Of a stretch of DNA of 64,000 nt, positions 55,549 to 63,905 are shown one piece after another. The DNA lies in assembly GCA_903858115.1 (NCBI GenBank), contig CAIOHR010000212.1, forward strand, positions 54,571-118,570, in the 5' to 3' direction. The translations under genes were made by a program, and so were the position numbers. The stretch comes from an uncultured Pirellula sp. (lineage in GTDB: Bacteria > Planctomycetota > Planctomycetia > Pirellulales > Pirellulaceae). Positions within the stretch are counted from its first letter, which is position 1. Each line of letters starts with the position of its first letter. The notes under the pieces are model-generated. The model was not told the DNA's origin and did no database searches. It saw nothing but the letters and a program-made list of their open reading frames with translations.

Positions 55549-57093
55549 ATGTCCCGACTTACTCGACGCAACGTTTTAGGCGTTGGACTTACAGGAGCTG
55601 CCGCATTGACTCTACCCTCTTTTTTGGCAAACTCCGGCAATCCTGCACACGCTTCCTTACTAGAGGATGCACCGGAGGATCCGTTTCGCGATTGGTTTGG
55701 AATCGACGAGTCGACGATCGCTCGTGTTATGGCCGAACTGATGTCGGGTGGTGCTGACTTTGCCGATGTCTACTTCCAACATACACGCTCCAATAGCGTT
55801 CGCATGGAGGACGGCTTGATCAGCTCCGCCTCCACCAACATCGACCAAGGAGTCGGGCTCCGAGTGGTGATCGGCGATCAAGTCGGATATGCCTTTACAG
55901 AAGATCTGACCCTTGACTCCATGCTGGGTGCCGCTCGTACCGCGGCAGCCATCGCGAAAGGGAGCAATAAATCCCCCTCGCCACAGCGTTTTGCTTTAGG
56001 AAAGACTCCTTCGTTTTACCAAGCGACCGTACCTTGGGATCAAGTGGGGATCGATGCGAAATTGCCATTACTGTTCAGGGCGGAGTCCATAACACGCGAG
56101 ATGGATCCCGCGATCAAAAAGATCGGTGTCTCGTGGGGCGATTCGGATGAACGTGTCATGATCGCCGATAGCACCGGAAGAGTTGTTCGAGACAGGCGCC
56201 CGATGAGTCGATTAGGAGTCATGGTGACGGCAGAAAAGGGTGGCAAACTTCAAGCCCATAGCAGTAACCTGGCCGGGCGTCGAGAATTAGGTGCCTACGA
56301 TGAGAACAAACTAAGACAGGTCGCCAAGGAAGCTGTGGACCGAACCATGCTCTTGTTCGATGCAAAGCGTCCACCTGCGGGCGAGATGGCCGTCGTGCTG
56401 GCAGCCGGCGCTTCCGGCATACTGCTTCATGAAGCGATTGGCCACGGCATGGAAGCGGACTTTAACCGCAAAGGAACCAGCATCTACTCCTCTATGTTGG
56501 GGAAAGAGGTCGCGCCCAAGTTCGTCAATATTGTTGACGATGGAACCCAACCGTTCGAACGCGGGGCACTCAATGTAGACGATGAAGGGAACGTCACGGA
56601 AAAGACCTACATGGTGAAGGACGGTGTCTTGACGAGTTATCTGCACGACAAGATTAGCGCGAAACACTACGGTGTGAAGCCAACCGGTTCAGGTCGTCGT
56701 GAAAGTTTCCGACATGTTGTGATGCCACGTATGCGATCGACATACATGGAATCGGGGCCACACACTCCAGAGGAGATCATCAAGAGTGTGAAGAACGGAA
56801 TCGTTGCAGAAACGTTTACCAACGGACAAGTTCAAATCGGGGCAGGAGATTTTACGTTCTACATCAAGAATGGATGGCTCATCGAAGACGGGAAGATCAC
56901 GGCGCCTATCAAAGACGTCAACATCATCGGAAATGGTCCTGAAGCACTTCGCAATGTCACGATGGTCGCGAACGATTACAAACTAGATACCGGTGGATGG
57001 ACTTGCGGGAAAGACGGCCAATCCGTCCCGGTTAGTCAAGGGATGCCGACAGTGCTTGTTTCCAAGATGACGGTGGGAGGTGTCAATGGCTAG
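55549..57093 (+). CDS. tldD: TldD family metalloprotease with Tat signal
   Basis: 514 residues from ATG 55549 (GGAG 7 nt upstream). It begins MSRLTRRNVLGVGLTGAAALTLPSF, a twin-arginine signal not found in E. coli TldD. The metal motif HEAIGH is at 294-299 (GILLHEAIGHGMEADFNRKGTSIYSSMLG), followed by VNIVDDGTQ and LTSYLHDKISAKHYGVKPTGSGRRESF. TldD and TldE/PmbA form a heterodimer that processes peptides such as microcin B17 and degrades CcdA; TldD carries the metal. The pmbA gene starts 8 bp before this stop. See findings for the predicted export. Confidence 0.92.
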   Translation: MSRLTRRNVLGVGLTGAAALTLPSFLANSGNPAHASLLEDAPEDPFRDWFGIDESTIARVMAELMSGGADFADVYFQHTRSNSVRMEDGLISSASTNIDQGVGLRVVIGDQVGYAFTEDLTLDSMLGAARTAAAIAKGSNKSPSPQRFALGKTPSFYQATVPWDQVGIDAKLPLLFRAESITREMDPAIKKIGVSWGDSDERVMIADSTGRVVRDRRPMSRLGVMVTAEKGGKLQAHSSNLAGRRELGAYDENKLRQVAKEAVDRTMLLFDAKRPPAGEMAVVLAAGASGILLHEAIGHGMEADFNRKGTSIYSSMLGKEVAPKFVNIVDDGTQPFERGALNVDDEGNVTEKTYMVKDGVLTSYLHDKISAKHYGVKPTGSGRRESFRHVVMPRMRSTYMESGPHTPEEIIKSVKNGIVAETFTNGQVQIGAGDFTFYIKNGWLIEDGKITAPIKDVNIIGNGPEALRNVTMVANDYKLDTGGWTCGKDGQSVPVSQGMPTVLVSKMTVGGVNG

Positions 57094-58402
57094 TTCATTA
57101 CTCGATAGTGCCAAAGAAGCGATTGATCTTGCGAAGAAACTTGGTGCCAATGATGTTTGGGCCAGTGCTTCTCGAAGCAATGGCGTCAGCTTTGAGATGC
57201 GGAACGGTGTGTTGGAACGTGTCGAAGATAGCACCAGCCGAGGGTTATCAATTCGCCTTTGGGTAGATGGTAGGTATTCGGTCCACAATACCAATGACCT
57301 TCGGCCCGTCATCTTGGAGAACTTTATCAAGGAAGCCGTCGCTATCACGCGGTCTCTCCAAAAAGATCCCTTTCGCGTCATCCCCGAACCTTCTCTGTTC
57401 CAAGGTCGTTCAACCATCCAACTGGATCTTGTCGATTCGTCGATTGCATCGGTCAGTCGCGAGGAACGCATCGAACTGCTGAAGAAGATGAATGACCGTA
57501 TTCAGGGGCAGGATAAAGTTTTGTCAGCGACAGCTAGCGTCTCGACCTCCCAAGATCAGTCAGCAGCAGCCAGCAGCAACGGCTTCTCCGGTAGCTTTGA
57601 ATCGACAAGCATGTGGATCGGTGCAGGTGTTGTACTGGATGAAGAGGGTGGCAAAAGACCTGAAGAAGGTTACTTCGGGGGCGGTCGTCATCGAAGCGAG
57701 TTGCCTGATCCTGAAGTTGCCGCGGAAATGACATTGAAGCTCGCTCGCAATCGACTGGGAAGTTCAAAAGGTCCAACCCGAAAAACGACGATGGTCGTGC
57801 ATCCGCGCGCGGCGGGATCGATTGTTGGCCGATTATTGAGCTCGCTCGATGGTGGTGCTTTGCAACAGAAGCGGTCGTTTTGGGCTGATAAAGTCGGAAA
57901 AGAATGCGTGTCACCGCTGCTGACGATCATTGACGATCCGTTGGTGGTGCGAGGCTTGGCTTCCAGACCATTCGATAGCGAAGGAATCTCCTCGAAGCCG
58001 CTACCCATCATCGAAGCGGGCGTGCTCAAGAACTTTTACATTGATACCTATTACGGCAAGAAACTGGGGATGGCACCGACAACAGGTAGCCCGTCGAACC
58101 GGATCCTGGCCCTGGGTACCAAGAACATGGAAGAGCTGATTCGGGATATCGATCAAGGGATTCTCGTCACCAGTTGGTTGGGCGGAAACTCGGATGGCGC
58201 AACCGGTGATTTCTCGTTGGGCGTTCGAGGCCATTTGATCGAGGATGGAGCGATTGGTGCGCCTGTCAGCGAGATGAACGTTACTGGTAATTTGCTATCA
58301 CTGTTCGGCGACTTAAGAGCATTGGGGAACGATCCCTGGAGATATAGTCCATCCAAAGTGCCGACATTGGTCTTTGAAAATGTAAGCTTTTCCGGGGTCT
58401 GA
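57086..58402 (+). CDS. pmbA: TldE/PmbA-like partner of TldD
   Basis: 438 residues from ATG 57086, the second of two possible starts (GTG 57080). KEAIDLAKKLGANDVWASASRSNGVSFEMRNGVLERVEDSTSRGLSIRLWVDGRYSVHNTNDL is the N-terminal domain, followed by NRLGSSKGPTRKTTMVVHPRAAGSIVGRLLSSLDGGALQQKRSFW. The HEAIGH motif is absent, as expected for the non-metal subunit. No signal peptide or Tat motif, unlike TldD. Overlaps tldD by 8 bp, so the two are translationally coupled and produced together. Confidence 0.92.
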   Translation: MASSLLDSAKEAIDLAKKLGANDVWASASRSNGVSFEMRNGVLERVEDSTSRGLSIRLWVDGRYSVHNTNDLRPVILENFIKEAVAITRSLQKDPFRVIPEPSLFQGRSTIQLDLVDSSIASVSREERIELLKKMNDRIQGQDKVLSATASVSTSQDQSAAASSNGFSGSFESTSMWIGAGVVLDEEGGKRPEEGYFGGGRHRSELPDPEVAAEMTLKLARNRLGSSKGPTRKTTMVVHPRAAGSIVGRLLSSLDGGALQQKRSFWADKVGKECVSPLLTIIDDPLVVRGLASRPFDSEGISSKPLPIIEAGVLKNFYIDTYYGKKLGMAPTTGSPSNRILALGTKNMEELIRDIDQGILVTSWLGGNSDGATGDFSLGVRGHLIEDGAIGAPVSEMNVTGNLLSLFGDLRALGNDPWRYSPSKVPTLVFENVSFSGV

Positions 58403-58768
58403 GTCTCTTGCGGATTCGAAGATACCTCGGAGGCGTAGTGTGTATCAGCCTGATGAAATTCGGCTACCCGATTCTAGCCCGAGTCATCTTTGCGTTAGAA
58501 CAGATTGCGTCATCTCTCTACTAGCCGAAGCGGCGCCCATGAGTAAAGAAGCCGCTTGTGAGTTTTTTGAAATTCTCTTCGGATTTCTCGTCGCATGCGT
58601 AATGAAAAGTAGATTCACCGTTTTCGGCCAAATGACGCGTTCAGCTAACGGTCTGAAAAATTCATATGAAATGTCAGATACCCCCTATTGCAATCTGATT
58701 TCCTAACTCGTGTAATCGATTGCAATGTACCGTCTTAAAACGTCTCTCCTCGCTTGAAGGTCCGTCTC
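58403..58768 (+). other. Intergenic leader of the toxin-like gene, no gene assigned
   Basis: 366 bp. A short open frame at 58440-58706 (88 codons, MYQPDEIRLP...) has no recognisable features and no convincing ribosome binding site, so I do not call it a gene. The region holds the twin ATTGCAAT boxes and a good Shine-Dalgarno (GAAGG, 58756-58760) 8 nt before ATG 58769. Confidence 0.5.
58687..58726 (+). promoter_or_regulatory. Twin palindromic ATTGCAAT boxes
   Basis: The 8-bp palindrome ATTGCAAT occurs at 58687-58694 and 58719-58726, start-to-start distance 32 bp (about three helical turns). Each is a self-complementary octamer, and together they also form a 9-bp inverted repeat. They lie 43-82 bp before the start of the toxin-like gene, where an operator would sit. 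No regulator is known. Confidence 0.45.
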
Positions 58769-61700
58769 ATGCCAATTCTCGCACGACGCACCAAGCACCA
58801 AGCACCAAGTACCAAGCAAAGCAAATCTAAAAGCAATCTGAAGTTTCGAACAATACTCCTCGAAACACTTGAACAACGATCCCTTTTCGCAGCCGACATC
58901 CTGAACACATCGCTGCACCTTGGTGATTCCGGGCCTATCACTGAACCTGCTCAAATCGAAGAACCGAAGCAGAGTTTGCGAAGAGTCAAAGAGGCCTTCA
59001 CTGCGGGCAATGCGGTACGGTTCCCTGATTCAAACTACTTCTCGACACTCATCGCGGGTGTTCAAGAGGGTGCAAAAGTCTCTGGCGATGAAGCTGTCGA
59101 TGCGGCATGGAGCGACTTCCATCAGAGAACAGCCAATGTGCCCGATGCGTCCAAAGCATCGTTTGGCATCATTCAAAGCGTTGCGGATAACCCAAGCTCG
59201 TTTCAATCGAAACTACTTCACAACGACCTCGGTGCTCGTTCTATCGACAGATCTCCGTTGGACTCTTCGACCACTTTTGGTCCCGTAGTGCCAACAACCC
59301 AGTTGGTAATGCAACAGTTCAATGCCCCATTGCTCAGTGGATCACAACGAACGGCATCCCTCGAGTCTGCGAGTAGCTACGCCATGCTACCCGACAATGC
59401 CATAGGTTGGTTTTGCACGGCAGACGGTTTAGTCCTCGATTCAAACGGTCAACCTATCGTTGGCGGCCATGCAATGTTAACTGCGGAAGGAGAAGACGAT
59501 GAATCTCTCGTTCCCGAAGTCACGTTGCCCGAACTAGAAGCTTGGAATCATTCAGGCTCCATTAGCACTTATCAGCCTCGGACAAACACAAACGGCCAAT
59601 CGATATCTACGCTGGGTAGTTTTACGTCCAGCACGACTTCCGATTCGGACTTGACAATTCCTGGGGTTCATTCCGTACATACGATCAATCGAGTCTGGAT
59701 CGATTCGCAGCATTGGAGTGTGACTGAATCGCTGATCTTTGCATTCAATATCACGGTTGATGTGCCACTAACCGAACCAGACGACGATTCGTCAGGAAGC
59801 GATGGTTCGAGTGGTGACGGCACGGATGGTTCTTCACGCGACTTGAGTCAGACACACAACGTTGAAACGACCAGCTCCGTGATCGCTACGATTACCCGAA
59901 AGGGATTTGTCATTCTCGTATTCCATGCAGAACGTGGAATCACAACTCCGTCCGCAGCCGGAGTCAAGTGGTCGTTTAACGTCAACTATTCCGATGCGAT
60001 CACGATCGGTATTGAAGCCGGCGGAGAGTCAACGGTGACCCCCAAAGAACCAGGCGAAGAGTCGGATGGCACTGCCAATAGCCAAGGAGGCTCAGAAGGA
60101 GATGGTTCCGAGGGTGACGGCTCGGAAGGTGGTGGCGGTCGAGAGGGAGATATTCCTGACGACTTCGCGGGAGAGTCCAGTTTTGGTATCTCCGCTTCGG
60201 TAACCGTTTGGGCCCGAGGCAGTATATCCCTCAGTGCAACACCCGAGATTGTCATGATCGGGACCGAGTCTTTATCGGCAATTGATACCTCATTTACCTA
60301 CGAAGACACAGTCCGAGTCGGAGTCGATGTCCTGCTCGGTGGAAACTGGCAGAGTTCATCGGGCTCAGGCGACCTGAATACTCCAGCCGACGCGACGGTC
60401 ATTGAACCGCCTGAGGGAACGCAAGAGGCATTGGAGGGAGCGATGCCACCCGCTGCTTCGTCACCCTCTTTAGGGTCTGGACCTGTGACGGTACCTGCGG
60501 ATGGGAGAATGGGCGGATCTTCCTCTACAGGAGATATGCGAAGTCCCGACATTGGCACAGATATCCCGTTCAATCAACCCGTTGGTCATGGGCATCAATA
60601 CGGCTCTTCCGGAGGTTTCAATGCCAATGCAGGTGCAAGTTCCTCCAGTGGCTTACGGTTCGCTGGCAAGATGAGAAACAACTCGGAGCTTCAAAGTCTT
60701 GCCGGCTCGCTTCGCGATGGCCTCAATAACAAGTACGGTGACGGAGATCGTGACAATGAAATCTTGGTCTATTCCACTGGCGAGAAAACGGAATCGCCAG
60801 GATCCATTAGTACATGGACCGGGAAGATCATCACGGGCCATGGGATCAAAGACGACAAGCTAGCTGATGTCCTCGGTGAACTCGATCAGACGTTCCAGAT
60901 GAATAGCGAAAAGGAACTCGAGCTTAACCCCAGCGAAGAAGTTGAAAAAGTCATTGGCGGAGGAAGTGACAATGGGCTTGATTTTGAAATACTCAACATC
61001 ACCACCACATCGCTCAATACGTCGCCGACCACAGCCACCTACACCAGTGCGACTCTGGTCGAAGCCAGCTTCCAGCAAGGGGACTCGAGTGGGTCTTTGG
61101 AGGTCGCGAACGATGCTGTAGATTCTGGAGAACTGAAAGCAGAGTGGAAAGGTGACGCATACAATCTCCAAGATATCCAATCAACGCTGATGATCCGCAA
61201 GAGTCCGCCTGAAGGAGCTACGGGGCATTCCATTTATGTAACCCGCGATCACGATATCTGGTCGTTCGCTCGATCCGAAAAAGGAGACACGACGACATCC
61301 GTTGCCGGTGAAGGGGATGCTTCCAATTCAGGTACTGGCAACGCCAAGTCGAAAGAAACGATCAGCTATAACTCGTATGTTCGAAAGGATGAAGATTTCA
61401 CATACCCCAACGGTTCCCGTGACAAGATCGACCAGCTTCGCAAAGGGAAATACAACAAGACTTACGAAAATGGGGCGACTCTGGATGCTACCACGGGCGC
61501 AGTCACACCCTCGGAAACTTCAAGCGGCGATGATCGAGTCTCGGTAACTGGGCACTGGAAGTTTGATGTTTGGTCCTATTCGCCAACAACGGGCGAGCTG
61601 GAATACCACAATTGGGACCACATTCCCGATTTGGTAACGGGCGCCGGGACGTATACGGAAGTCTACGATCCGACGGTTCGACATTACGACACGACGAATT

Positions 61701-63274
61701 GGGACCCACGAAACTCCTACGAGCACCTACTCGACGGCAGCCCCGATCCGAATCCACCCCCACCCAGCGGAAGCGAGCCACCGATCGCTCCACCCACGGT
61801 CTACCCACCGAATCCGTACACCGGTAATAGTTTTCTTGGTTGGATCGCAGGCCAGAACGGTGACGGCATCGATCAAGTGTTCAACTTCACGTACGGTCTT
61901 GGAGACGGTGCATCTTTCGGCTTATCAAAAGTGATCCGTCAAAACTCGGGCCTCTTCCAGGACCGAGCGGACTATGACGGCAACGCATACTTCGGTGGCG
62001 ATTTTGTTTCTGCCTTTGCGCCGACTCCCGGCGCGATTGCCAAACAAGGGACCCTCGTTTACAAGCTCTATAACAAATTCGACGACTCCGGCAAATGCGC
62101 AAGCATGCTCACTAAGCTTGTCCATGGTGGTTGTTTTGTGGCTGGCACCAAAGTGACCGTATCCCAACTACCATACTCCGAGGCATGCGAGTCGAGCATC
62201 TGGTCCGAAACAGATTGGCTATCGAGCGACAACTATTCTTCCTCCCCTTCGCCCCGCTACGGCCGCTACGGGGAGAAGGGGCCGGGGGATGAGGGGCTTG
62301 GCTTCAATCTTGCTTACTCTCAAACTTCACCCTTCGCACTTCAAACTTCTCTCCTCATTCCGATCGAGCAAGTACCCCTCGGCGCTCGCATCCCGACCAA
62401 GAACCCGAAGCCATGGGAATACGACGATAGCCTACCCGATCCTGTGCAAGCTGACTGGGCCAAGATCTCGATCACGATGCACCGTAACGATGGAGGTATT
62501 GTCGATGCCGAGCTAATTCGACCGCGCTGGTGGATCGCTCAGCACAACATCGTCGCTGGCAAACACTTGCCGATGAACATTGAAGAGCTGCAAGTCCACG
62601 GTTCCGCGTTGGTAACTTCGATCGACGATTGCCCAGAGATCGCAGGTGGAGAAGGTCGTGTTGTTACAGCTACCTTCAAGACTCGCGAAGTCCACTCGAT
62701 TGTTAAGGCTGAAATCATCGGCCCCGATGGAGAAATCGAGATTATCGAAGGTACACCCATTCACCCCATCTGGTCGATCGACAGCAACGATTGGGTTCCA
62801 ATCGGTGAACTCACTGAAGGCGAAACACTTCGAGCGTCAGATGGTATCGCCACGATATTATCGCTTGCCCTCGTCACCTATTCGCTCCCCGTCTACAACA
62901 TCGAAGTCCACGGCGAGCATGTGTATGAGATCGGCGTTTTGGGGTTATTGGTTCACAACGGAGATTTGACATGCGAAATGCTCCGATTGGACGGCAGCAA
63001 ATACATTGTCGAAGGATCGATGACTATCGTTGACGGAACCGCGTATGCTTACATTTCAAAGGTCGCACTTCGGGAAGGTGTAAGCAGTTCTGGATATGGC
63101 CTGTTGAGAGCAACGGACAATTTGATTAACTCGGCTCGAGAAATGGGAGCAAAGAGTCTATTTGCAAAAGCGGAAATCAAGGAACAAACAGGTAGACTCA
63201 TGGACATTTTGAAAAGGCAAGGATGGAACGGCTTTTCTGATTCATTGAAAATCTGGTTGAGCAGAGAGCTTTAA
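58769..63274 (+). CDS. Giant exported polymorphic toxin-like protein with Hint domain and C-terminal tip
   Basis: 1,501 residues from ATG 58769. The N-terminus (basic, then FRTILLETLEQRSLFAADIL) is the planctomycete sorting motif LExLExR-LxAA found on cell-surface or exported proteins. A long beta-rich and Gly/Ser-rich region with acidic GDGSEG repeats (near residue 450) follows. Near residue 1122 the Hint domain begins, GGCFVAGTKVTV, with TFKTREVHSIVKAEI, GTPIHPIWSIDSNDWVPIGELTEGETL and ending LVHNGD (H1396, N1397), the intein-type self-cleavage site. The 104-residue tip (1398-1501) has GNAT-like features. A probable immunity gene follows 3 bp later. This architecture is typical of polymorphic toxins. 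Confidence 0.78.
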   Translation: MPILARRTKHQAPSTKQSKSKSNLKFRTILLETLEQRSLFAADILNTSLHLGDSGPITEPAQIEEPKQSLRRVKEAFTAGNAVRFPDSNYFSTLIAGVQEGAKVSGDEAVDAAWSDFHQRTANVPDASKASFGIIQSVADNPSSFQSKLLHNDLGARSIDRSPLDSSTTFGPVVPTTQLVMQQFNAPLLSGSQRTASLESASSYAMLPDNAIGWFCTADGLVLDSNGQPIVGGHAMLTAEGEDDESLVPEVTLPELEAWNHSGSISTYQPRTNTNGQSISTLGSFTSSTTSDSDLTIPGVHSVHTINRVWIDSQHWSVTESLIFAFNITVDVPLTEPDDDSSGSDGSSGDGTDGSSRDLSQTHNVETTSSVIATITRKGFVILVFHAERGITTPSAAGVKWSFNVNYSDAITIGIEAGGESTVTPKEPGEESDGTANSQGGSEGDGSEGDGSEGGGGREGDIPDDFAGESSFGISASVTVWARGSISLSATPEIVMIGTESLSAIDTSFTYEDTVRVGVDVLLGGNWQSSSGSGDLNTPADATVIEPPEGTQEALEGAMPPAASSPSLGSGPVTVPADGRMGGSSSTGDMRSPDIGTDIPFNQPVGHGHQYGSSGGFNANAGASSSSGLRFAGKMRNNSELQSLAGSLRDGLNNKYGDGDRDNEILVYSTGEKTESPGSISTWTGKIITGHGIKDDKLADVLGELDQTFQMNSEKELELNPSEEVEKVIGGGSDNGLDFEILNITTTSLNTSPTTATYTSATLVEASFQQGDSSGSLEVANDAVDSGELKAEWKGDAYNLQDIQSTLMIRKSPPEGATGHSIYVTRDHDIWSFARSEKGDTTTSVAGEGDASNSGTGNAKSKETISYNSYVRKDEDFTYPNGSRDKIDQLRKGKYNKTYENGATLDATTGAVTPSETSSGDDRVSVTGHWKFDVWSYSPTTGELEYHNWDHIPDLVTGAGTYTEVYDPTVRHYDTTNWDPRNSYEHLLDGSPDPNPPPPSGSEPPIAPPTVYPPNPYTGNSFLGWIAGQNGDGIDQVFNFTYGLGDGASFGLSKVIRQNSGLFQDRADYDGNAYFGGDFVSAFAPTPGAIAKQGTLVYKLYNKFDDSGKCASMLTKLVHGGCFVAGTKVTVSQLPYSEACESSIWSETDWLSSDNYSSSPSPRYGRYGEKGPGDEGLGFNLAYSQTSPFALQTSLLIPIEQVPLGARIPTKNPKPWEYDDSLPDPVQADWAKISITMHRNDGGIVDAELIRPRWWIAQHNIVAGKHLPMNIEELQVHGSALVTSIDDCPEIAGGEGRVVTATFKTREVHSIVKAEIIGPDGEIEIIEGTPIHPIWSIDSNDWVPIGELTEGETLRASDGIATILSLALVTYSLPVYNIEVHGEHVYEIGVLGLLVHNGDLTCEMLRLDGSKYIVEGSMTIVDGTAYAYISKVALREGVSSSGYGLLRATDNLINSAREMGAKSLFAKAEIKEQTGRLMDILKRQGWNGFSDSLKIWLSREL
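58789..58816 (+). repeat. Heptanucleotide tandem repeat near the start of the toxin-like gene
   Basis: Four units: CACCAAG three times and TACCAAG once, starting 20 nt after the ATG. Because 7 is not a multiple of 3, a gain or loss of one unit would shift the frame. The current copy number keeps the frame open, encoding THQAPSTK-like residues. Confidence 0.75.
62244..62283. repeat. GC-rich palindromic insert inside the Hint domain
   Basis: Outer arms CCCCTTCGCCCCG and CGGGGAGAAGGGG form a 13-bp stem with one mismatch. Inside lies a tandem 9-mer CCGCTACGG (62254-62262 and 62263-62271). The element is read in frame and adds about 55 residues (SPSPRYGRYGEKGPGDEG...) between GTKVTV and the PIEQVPLG strand, where other Hint domains have only a short turn. 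Confidence 0.55.
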
Positions 63275-63277
63275 TCA

Positions 63278-63760
63278 ATGAGCAACGCGACTCTTGCATC
63301 GATTCGTGCAAAAAGGTTGTTTCGCAGAGTAAAGTGCTTTCGTTTTTGCGAGGCAGCAAGCGATTTGCCCGAATGGGGAGCGGCGATCGGAAAAAGCGTC
63401 TCCGAAACGGATGAACATTTGATTGGCTGGCAGCCCAACCACTCATTCGCTGATAGGTTTAATCCCAGTTTAAATGGAACCCGATTTCTTGTCCTGACGG
63501 ATAAGGCCATCTACGACGTCTGGGAAAACAGTTTTGTTCGCTATGGCTATTCGCAGATGCGAGGAGTGGCTTGGGACGATGAAAAAGGGAATCTCAACAT
63601 GGGAACAACATTAAGAATAGTCAATGTTGACCGCAAAACCAGCATGCTACCTGTCAACTTTTGCGATGACAGTGGAGCATCTGTTTTTACCATTTGGCGG
63701 TACCTCATTGGAATTATCACTGACAACAATCGTTCCAGCCCGAACAAGAATGCCCCATGA
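63278..63760 (+). CDS. Candidate immunity protein of the Hint-associated toxin
   Basis: 160 residues, starting 3 bp after the toxin stop (TAA TCA ATG), so the two are co-transcribed and probably translationally coupled. No signal peptide or membrane segment, so it is expected in the cytoplasm where an immunity protein would act. The pattern FLVLTDKAIYDVWENSFVRYGYSQMRGVAWDD...SVFTIWRYLIGI is reminiscent of a bacterial PH-like or other beta-alpha fold. I do not recognise the family. Function inferred from position and size only. Confidence 0.6.
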   Translation: MSNATLASIRAKRLFRRVKCFRFCEAASDLPEWGAAIGKSVSETDEHLIGWQPNHSFADRFNPSLNGTRFLVLTDKAIYDVWENSFVRYGYSQMRGVAWDDEKGNLNMGTTLRIVNVDRKTSMLPVNFCDDSGASVFTIWRYLIGIITDNNRSSPNKNAP

Positions 63761-63767
63761 ATTGAAG

Positions 63768-63830
63768 AAGCAATTAAGAGACAGGCATTGTTTTGTTAGA
63801 AAGCAATTAAGGGACAGGCATTGTTTTGTT
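63768..63830 (+). repeat. 33-nt-spaced direct repeat, REP-like
   Basis: Two 30-nt copies (63768-63797 and 63801-63830) that differ at a single base, separated by AGA, each containing GACAGGCATTGTTTTGTT. This GACAGGC core recalls repeats that accompany REP-associated tyrosine transposases in planctomycetes. Just downstream, a transposase gene begins at 63906. Confidence 0.7.
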
Positions 63831-63905
63831 GACCAGCGTTTGTTTTTGGGGTACGACTTGCCCCGTTGGGACGATTGACGCCTCTGCAGTTCGGGAAATG
63901 AATCT

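Noticed and set aside
58440..58706. 88-codon frame upstream of the toxin-like gene
   Set aside because: No ribosome binding site, no recognisable features, and it spans what looks like the regulatory leader.
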